From positions 207,698 to 271,697 of the forward strand of contig NZ_AKXQ01000002.1 of NCBI RefSeq assembly GCF_000276805.1: a DNA stretch of 64,000 nucleotides, given 5' to 3'. Below, piece by piece: positions 60,271 through 64,000 of this stretch. The notes beneath the pieces are model-generated. The model was not told the origin of the DNA. It saw nothing but the letters and a program-made list of their open reading frames with translations, and did no database searches. This DNA comes from Moritella dasanensis ArB 0140 (GTDB lineage Bacteria > Pseudomonadota > Gammaproteobacteria > Enterobacterales > Moritellaceae). A program made the translations under genes and the position numbers. Position 1 is the stretch's first letter, and every line of letters starts with the position of its first letter.

Positions 60271-61269
60271 TTACATACCAGACAGTAACTCATCACCGTA
60301 AAATTTCAGCACAAACCTTGCGACGTCAGTACCAGCCAACAGAGAAATAGGCTTGTTAATATCGGAAGATAACTTATCAATCGCTTGCTCTAAATGCTCA
60401 GTCTTATTACCCGTTGTAATCAACATACCCGCATCTGCATCGTACTGCTGGATAGCCACCTCAATCTGATCAACAGCTTTGGTTTCCCAATGTTCATTTG
60501 TATATGACTTAACTTGAACGACAACTTTCTCTATTGTCTCCAATCCTACAATAGGAAGGCCTGATTTATATTCAACGATAAGATCTGCGCCATAATCTGT
60601 ACCCCAACCAGAGCCGTTTACTTTTACATTCTCTACAGTTGGAATATTACGGAATACCTCAGCCAAAAAACATTCAAGTTTTTTCTCTGGATGATTTTGT
60701 TGAATTAACGAAGTAATAGTAGCCAAAGGTGCCGATAAATCTTTCTTTAAAAAGTAAGTACCATGACTTTCACCTTTTAAATCAACATTATTTGATTTTA
60801 AGTTAGTTATAGATTCATGAAATTTATCTTCACAATATATTCTCCAATATCGTCCTCTCAATTTCAGTTTCCGACTGACTAGTGGCATAACATTAGCGTC
60901 ATTACGATCAAATATAACAACACTTTCTCTGTCAATACCTATGCAATGTCTATAATCATCAAAATCATCGGTTTCAATTTTTGCATCAAAACTATATTGC
61001 TTATCAACTTTCGCGGCTAAACACTTCCCCCAAGAAGGAACATTGATATGAACAATCCAATCGCCCTCTGTAATGTCTAATAAGAATCTAGCTTGCTTCC
61101 AAACATTGTGCTCATCATCATCCATCTTCTCCCAAGGCTTGCTTTTCAAACCATTTAAGTTGGCTGAATCAAACCAACTCCAACCAAAGCGAGACACACC
61201 ATTTTTAGCACTGTTTGATATATATTTCACCGCTTCATCACCAGGTTTATTAAACGCCCAAATTGCCAT
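60271..61269 (-). CDS. Mrr-type (restriction endonuclease-like) nuclease
   Basis: 332 aa from the ATG at 61269, which has AAAGGA 6 nt upstream; the frame stays open to 61332. The N-terminal domain (about 1-150: MAIWAFNKPGDEAVKYI, ARFLLDITEGDWIVHINVPSWG) resembles the DNA- or signal-recognition module of EVE/PUA-like type. The C-terminal half carries an Mrr/PD-(D/E)xK core. GWGTDYGADLIVEY supplies the Asp (about 229), VVQVKSYT the Q-x-K (about 253-255), then AVDQIEVAIQQYDADAGMLIT. Such proteins cleave modified or foreign DNA (type IV restriction). No partner methylase or NTPase is adjacent. Confidence 0.78.
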   Translation of the reverse strand: MAIWAFNKPGDEAVKYISNSAKNGVSRFGWSWFDSANLNGLKSKPWEKMDDDEHNVWKQARFLLDITEGDWIVHINVPSWGKCLAAKVDKQYSFDAKIETDDFDDYRHCIGIDRESVVIFDRNDANVMPLVSRKLKLRGRYWRIYCEDKFHESITNLKSNNVDLKGESHGTYFLKKDLSAPLATITSLIQQNHPEKKLECFLAEVFRNIPTVENVKVNGSGWGTDYGADLIVEYKSGLPIVGLETIEKVVVQVKSYTNEHWETKAVDQIEVAIQQYDADAGMLITTGNKTEHLEQAIDKLSSDINKPISLLAGTDVARFVLKFYGDELLSGM

Positions 61270-61353
61270 TATCATTCCTTTAGGATCGTCAGCCAAAACA
61301 GCTACGAAAACTCCGTTATTCTTAAAAATCAAGACTATAAATTTGATAATACA

Positions 61354-61407
61354 TTAGGCAATCAGAGCAGAACTATCGTGAATATCACAGATTTGAAAGT
61401 ATTCCAT
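61354..61407 (-). CDS. Possible 17-aa peptide or gene remnant
   Basis: MEYFQICDIHDSSALIA, then stop. AAGGAG lies 7 nt upstream of the ATG, an unusually good ribosome-binding site for so short a frame. It precedes the Mrr-like gene by 84 bp in the same direction, so it could be a leader peptide, or the start of a gene lost by deletion. There is no other support. Confidence 0.25.
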   Translation of the reverse strand: MEYFQICDIHDSSALIA

Positions 61408-61542
61408 AAAGATACTCCTTAATTATGAATGAATTAAATAGCAATGAGGTAATACCCGATAGTGAATACTGATAGTGTGCGGTGTTATCTATCCCCTACG
61501 TGCTTATTACACACCCTCTCAAGTACCTTATCTCGTAAGGAT

Positions 61543-61746
61543 TTACCTGTTGTTACCAATTACGAAAAAATCATCCATTTGACCGGATAGGTATTTCAAG
61601 CCGATGATTTCTGTATCGGAGACTTCTAGTTCTGTTGATGATGAATTGGCTGGATTAGATAGTAGGGACTTTAGATTGGCATTGGTGAATTTGAATTTCT
61701 TGGTGGTGATGGGATTGTGATTATTGGATGTGGTGTTGCTGATCAT
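61543..61746 (-). pseudogene. Truncated second copy of the integrase N-terminus
   Basis: 67 codons. KKFKFTNANLKSLLSNPANS, then STELEVSDTEIIGLKYLSG is nearly the same as the start of the integrase at 56177 (KTFKFTNANLKPLPSNQANS...). Similarity stops after about residue 55, where DDFFVIGNNR replaces the integrase core. The same palindrome and 60-bp upstream region are present. It is a relic of a second integrase or of a duplication. Confidence 0.85.
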
Positions 61747-61815
61747 ATTAATACCTCGTCTGATTAGGGATACAAGGTATTAATATGTTCTTGAAATTGG
61801 ATTAGATACGATTAA
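61581..61815 (-). repeat. Direct repeat of integrase start region, copy 2
   Basis: Partner of 56038-56245. It has a ~20-bp insertion around the start codon relative to copy 1 and several point differences within the coding part. The palindrome TTAATACCT/AGGTATTAA is at 61748-61783. Confidence 0.8.
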
Positions 61816-61837
61816 CCAAGATGGGTAGTAAAGGTTG

Positions 61838-63037
61838 TCATACGGTGGCAGCCATATCTTCGCTTTCTTTTAACTGGGCTAGTTCCTGTTCTAAAGCTTG
61901 GGAAAACTGTTCTAGCTCATGTTGTTGCTCAGCAAAGTAGCCTTCAAAATCATCATCCATTTGTATAATGGTCTGATAAGAATCTGAATTCTCTAATACT
62001 TGCACTTCATCTAGCGTTTGTTGGTATAGTTCTTTTAGTTCTTTCAGCTTCTGTAATAAAAACTCCTTGTCAGCGATAACGTCACTTATACACGTTAGTT
62101 CCCCACCATTCTCTATTTGAATTAGAAGTTGTTTCAATCGATTTAAATCTTGTTCCTGATACGCAACATTAACCGCAACCATAAGCTCATGAGCTTTATC
62201 TTTCAGTTCATCACTGACAATATCTGGATGGCATAATTTACTAATCTTACGATACAGTTTTTTAAGTAGCTGCTTTTCATCAGCATCAAGTTTAGTTGTT
62301 ACAGAACTCTTGATTTCTTCATATTCATACTCAAAGCTATCCGAATCCTGTTGCGCTTCCTGATGCTGCTGAAAAATTCCATCATCATCTTTTTTAACGC
62401 TTTGAAGTTCTGCTTTAGCTTGTAGGCGTACTTCTTCAAGTTCAGCTTCTAATACACCTAACTCTTGCTTCAGGAACATCAACTCTGAAATAAGTTCATC
62501 ATAAGCATCACTTAAAAAATCGACTGCTTCAATTTCCTGCTCTACTTGGTTTATATGTTCTTTTTTGTTTTTTATTTGTGTATTAATGTCTTTAAATTGA
62601 GTTTCTAAACTACGATATGATTTTAATTTTATCGCTAATGCTTGGGCTGCAATTTGCTCTTGCAAAGATAGAACACGCAATACCACAGGTCCTAGATTAA
62701 GGTGATATTCTCGATTAAAATCTTGTAATGAATTTTGAGCATCATTTCGATGAGCAATTAGATTCTGTAAGCGTTGTTCTAATGTTTTTAACTCTAATCG
62801 AATAGCTGTTATTTGCGCATCTTCATAACTAATAAGTCCGTGTTGAGATTTAATAAAATATTCAATGGCTTGCTGTGCATCGATGTATAGCTGACGTTCT
62901 AAAAGTAATATAATTGCATCAGAAGCAGAGCTAACAGTTAACTCTTTTAGCAAAGGCAACTGTAAATCAATAATAGTGTGGTCTTCTAAGCTAATGCAGG
63001 TCTTGATTAGCTCAAATCTTTTTAATAGTTCTTGCAT
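61838..63037 (-). CDS. Coiled-coil protein with an internal J-domain
   Basis: 399 aa. Residues ~60-225 and ~325-395 are long coiled coils rich in Glu/Gln/Lys/Leu (LKTLEQRLQNLIAHRNDAQN; FLKQELGVLEAELEEVRLQA). Between them (about 250-310) is a J-domain: EKQLLKKLYRKISKLCHPDI with the HPD triad at 270-272, then AHELMVAVNVAYQEQDLNRL. J-domains recruit and activate Hsp70 (DnaK). A J-domain inside coiled coils rather than at the N-terminus is unusual. It is adjacent to an LRR gene in the same direction (68 bp). The function is unknown; a chaperone-linked scaffold is a guess. Confidence 0.82.
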   Translation of the reverse strand: MQELLKRFELIKTCISLEDHTIIDLQLPLLKELTVSSASDAIILLLERQLYIDAQQAIEYFIKSQHGLISYEDAQITAIRLELKTLEQRLQNLIAHRNDAQNSLQDFNREYHLNLGPVVLRVLSLQEQIAAQALAIKLKSYRSLETQFKDINTQIKNKKEHINQVEQEIEAVDFLSDAYDELISELMFLKQELGVLEAELEEVRLQAKAELQSVKKDDDGIFQQHQEAQQDSDSFEYEYEEIKSSVTTKLDADEKQLLKKLYRKISKLCHPDIVSDELKDKAHELMVAVNVAYQEQDLNRLKQLLIQIENGGELTCISDVIADKEFLLQKLKELKELYQQTLDEVQVLENSDSYQTIIQMDDDFEGYFAEQQHELEQFSQALEQELAQLKESEDMAATV

Positions 63038-63105
63038 AATTAGTCTTACGTGTTTATTTATGTTAGTGGTAATTCAGAAGCTCGTTCGCTTATTGATACT
63101 AGGTA

Positions 63106-64000
63106 TTATCTAATATATTCAGTATTTACATTCGGGTTGTCACGTACCCTATCTGGTAGTTCAGTCAGGTCATTGCCATACAAATTAACCCAAGTAAACA
63201 GTGTCAAGTTGCTTAACCACTCAGGTAGTTCTGTTAGATTATTACTTCTCAAATCAAGTTGAGTAAGCTGTGTTAGTTTGCCTAACGATTTTGGTAGCTC
63301 TGTTAGGTCATTATCATTCAAAGAAAGATAAGTAAGTTGTGTGAGATTACCTAACGACTCTGGTAATTCAGTTAGGCTATTAAAACCCAAAGAAAGATGA
63401 GTAAGTTGTGTCAAATTACCTAACCATTCCGGTACCTCTGTTAGGTCATTATTATTCAAACCAAGATAAGTAAGTTGTGTGAGATTACCTAACGACTCTG
63501 GTAATTCAGTTAGGCTATTAAAATTCAAGGAAAGATGAGTAAGTTGCGTCAAGTTACCTAACCATTCCGGTAGCTCTGTTAGGCTATTAAAATTCAAGGA
63601 AAGATGAGTAAGTTGCGTCAAGTTACCTAACCATTCCGGTAGCTCTGTTATGTTATTGCTACTCAAATTAAGCTCAGTAAGCTTAGTAAGCTTAGTTAAG
63701 TTGCCAAACCATTCTGATAGCTCGGCTAGATTATCCAGACTCAAAGAAAGATAAGTAAGCTGTGTTAAATTACATATTGATTCAGATAGCTCAGGTGAGT
63801 GATTACCACTAAAATAAAGCCTAGTAAGCTTCATCAAGTTACCCAACGACGCTGGTAGCGTAGTTAGATTATGCCCCGTCAATCTGAGTTCAGTAAGCTT
63901 TGTCAAGTTGCCTATCGAATCGGGAAGTGCTGTTAGACTATCCAGTCTCAAAGAACACTTAGTCAACTGTGCTAGACAGCCCAACGATTCTGGTAGCGTA
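63106..64000 (-). CDS. Leucine-rich-repeat protein (partial, continues past window)
   Basis: At least 297 codons; the frame is open to the window edge (TLPESLGCLAQL precedes the first in-window TTG at 63984). It is made of about twelve 23-residue LRRs of the type LTELPEWLGNLTQLTHLSLN, as in bacterial Leu-rich effectors and Roc-COR/PIRL-like proteins. Repeat units at 63511-63579 and 63580-63648 are identical at the DNA level over 69 bp, a sign of recent unit duplication. The C-terminus ends in LPDRVRDNPNVNTEYIR, without a further domain. It lies downstream of no clear promoter in the window; the N-terminal part is not visible. Confidence 0.85.
   Translation of the reverse strand, partial: TLPESLGCLAQLTKCSLRLDSLTALPDSIGNLTKLTELRLTGHNLTTLPASLGNLMKLTRLYFSGNHSPELSESICNLTQLTYLSLSLDNLAELSEWFGNLTKLTKLTELNLSSNNITELPEWLGNLTQLTHLSLNFNSLTELPEWLGNLTQLTHLSLNFNSLTELPESLGNLTQLTYLGLNNNDLTEVPEWLGNLTQLTHLSLGFNSLTELPESLGNLTQLTYLSLNDNDLTELPKSLGKLTQLTQLDLRSNNLTELPEWLSNLTLFTWVNLYGNDLTELPDRVRDNPNVNTEYIR
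63511..63648. repeat. Two identical 69-bp LRR units
   Basis: The unit starting at 63511 recurs exactly at 63580. Neighbouring units are similar but not identical. Each codes for one 23-residue LRR. Confidence 0.85.

Noticed and set aside
60080..60350. Plus-strand coding-like fragment (VVDGLGQEMDRKVQD...)
   Set aside because: Runs through a strong inverted repeat and into the nuclease gene on the other strand; no family recognised. At most a remnant.
63106..64000. Regularly spaced repeats resembling a CRISPR array
   Set aside because: The 69-bp periodicity equals 23-residue LRR units in an open frame; there are no conserved short repeats with unique spacers.
1..64000. rRNA, tRNA or dif site
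   Set aside because: No cloverleaf-like, rRNA-like or XerCD dif-like sequence was recognised on reading; absence is not proven without a dedicated search.

Overview
The window looks like chromosomal DNA from a marine gammaproteobacterium of the Moritella/Psychromonas/Vibrio type. This rests on moderate-to-low GC, the housekeeping gene families (HrpB, YcjXF, NirBDC, Glg, DcuA-AspA, Slt, TapT), tandem HD-GYP sensors and VCR-like integron cassettes. The genus is a guess from gene content; nothing here proves it.

Layout. 1-3.7 kb is a run of leftward-reading integron cassettes: a partial nucleotidyltransferase-like gene, a HAD phosphatase, a small zinc-ribbon protein, an unknown protein with a TTG start, a DfrA1-like dihydrofolate reductase and a GNAT acetyltransferase. 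attC-like sites separate several of them and no integron integrase is visible. 4-24.6 kb is core chromosome: hrpB, small envelope/stress operons (HlyD-DUF3302, YcjX-YcjF), a RhlE-type helicase, nirB-nirD-nirC for nitrite reduction behind an FNR-like site, and two paralogous sensor/HD-GYP proteins. 24.9-33.6 kb is a complete glycogen cluster (CBM48 protein-glgB-glgP-glgC-glgA) behind a CRP-like site placed for class I activation. 33.6-53.7 kb is mixed core: aspA-dcuA, a GST, Slt, an EAL-HDOD protein, a Tus homologue, a CBS protein, a Bcr/CflA pump with a divergent MarR regulator, TapT, a YiiM-like MOSC protein and a periplasmic 5'-nucleotidase.

From about 54.1 kb to the window end lies an accessory island. 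It begins where the exonuclease I gene sbcB is cut off after its first 26 codons. It carries a frameshifted tyrosine integrase whose N-terminal part and upstream palindrome recur 5.6 kb later as a truncated copy. Between and beyond these copies are a DarT-like toxin fused to Gly-Tyr-Asp repeats and Sel1 repeats, its macro-domain partner (DarG-like), a two-helix membrane protein, an Mrr-type nuclease, a coiled-coil J-domain protein and a leucine-rich-repeat protein. I read this as a defence/toxin-antitoxin island; the repeat-fused DarT-DarG pair is the best candidate for an undescribed system.

Other items of note are a family of about 80-bp hairpin-bearing intergenic repeats that tends to flank accessory genes, five GATC sites phased at about one helical turn upstream of tus, duplicated operator-like sites between the Bcr/CflA pump and marR, and homopolymer or short tandem repeats that could cause phase variation. 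No rRNA, tRNA or CRISPR array was recognised.
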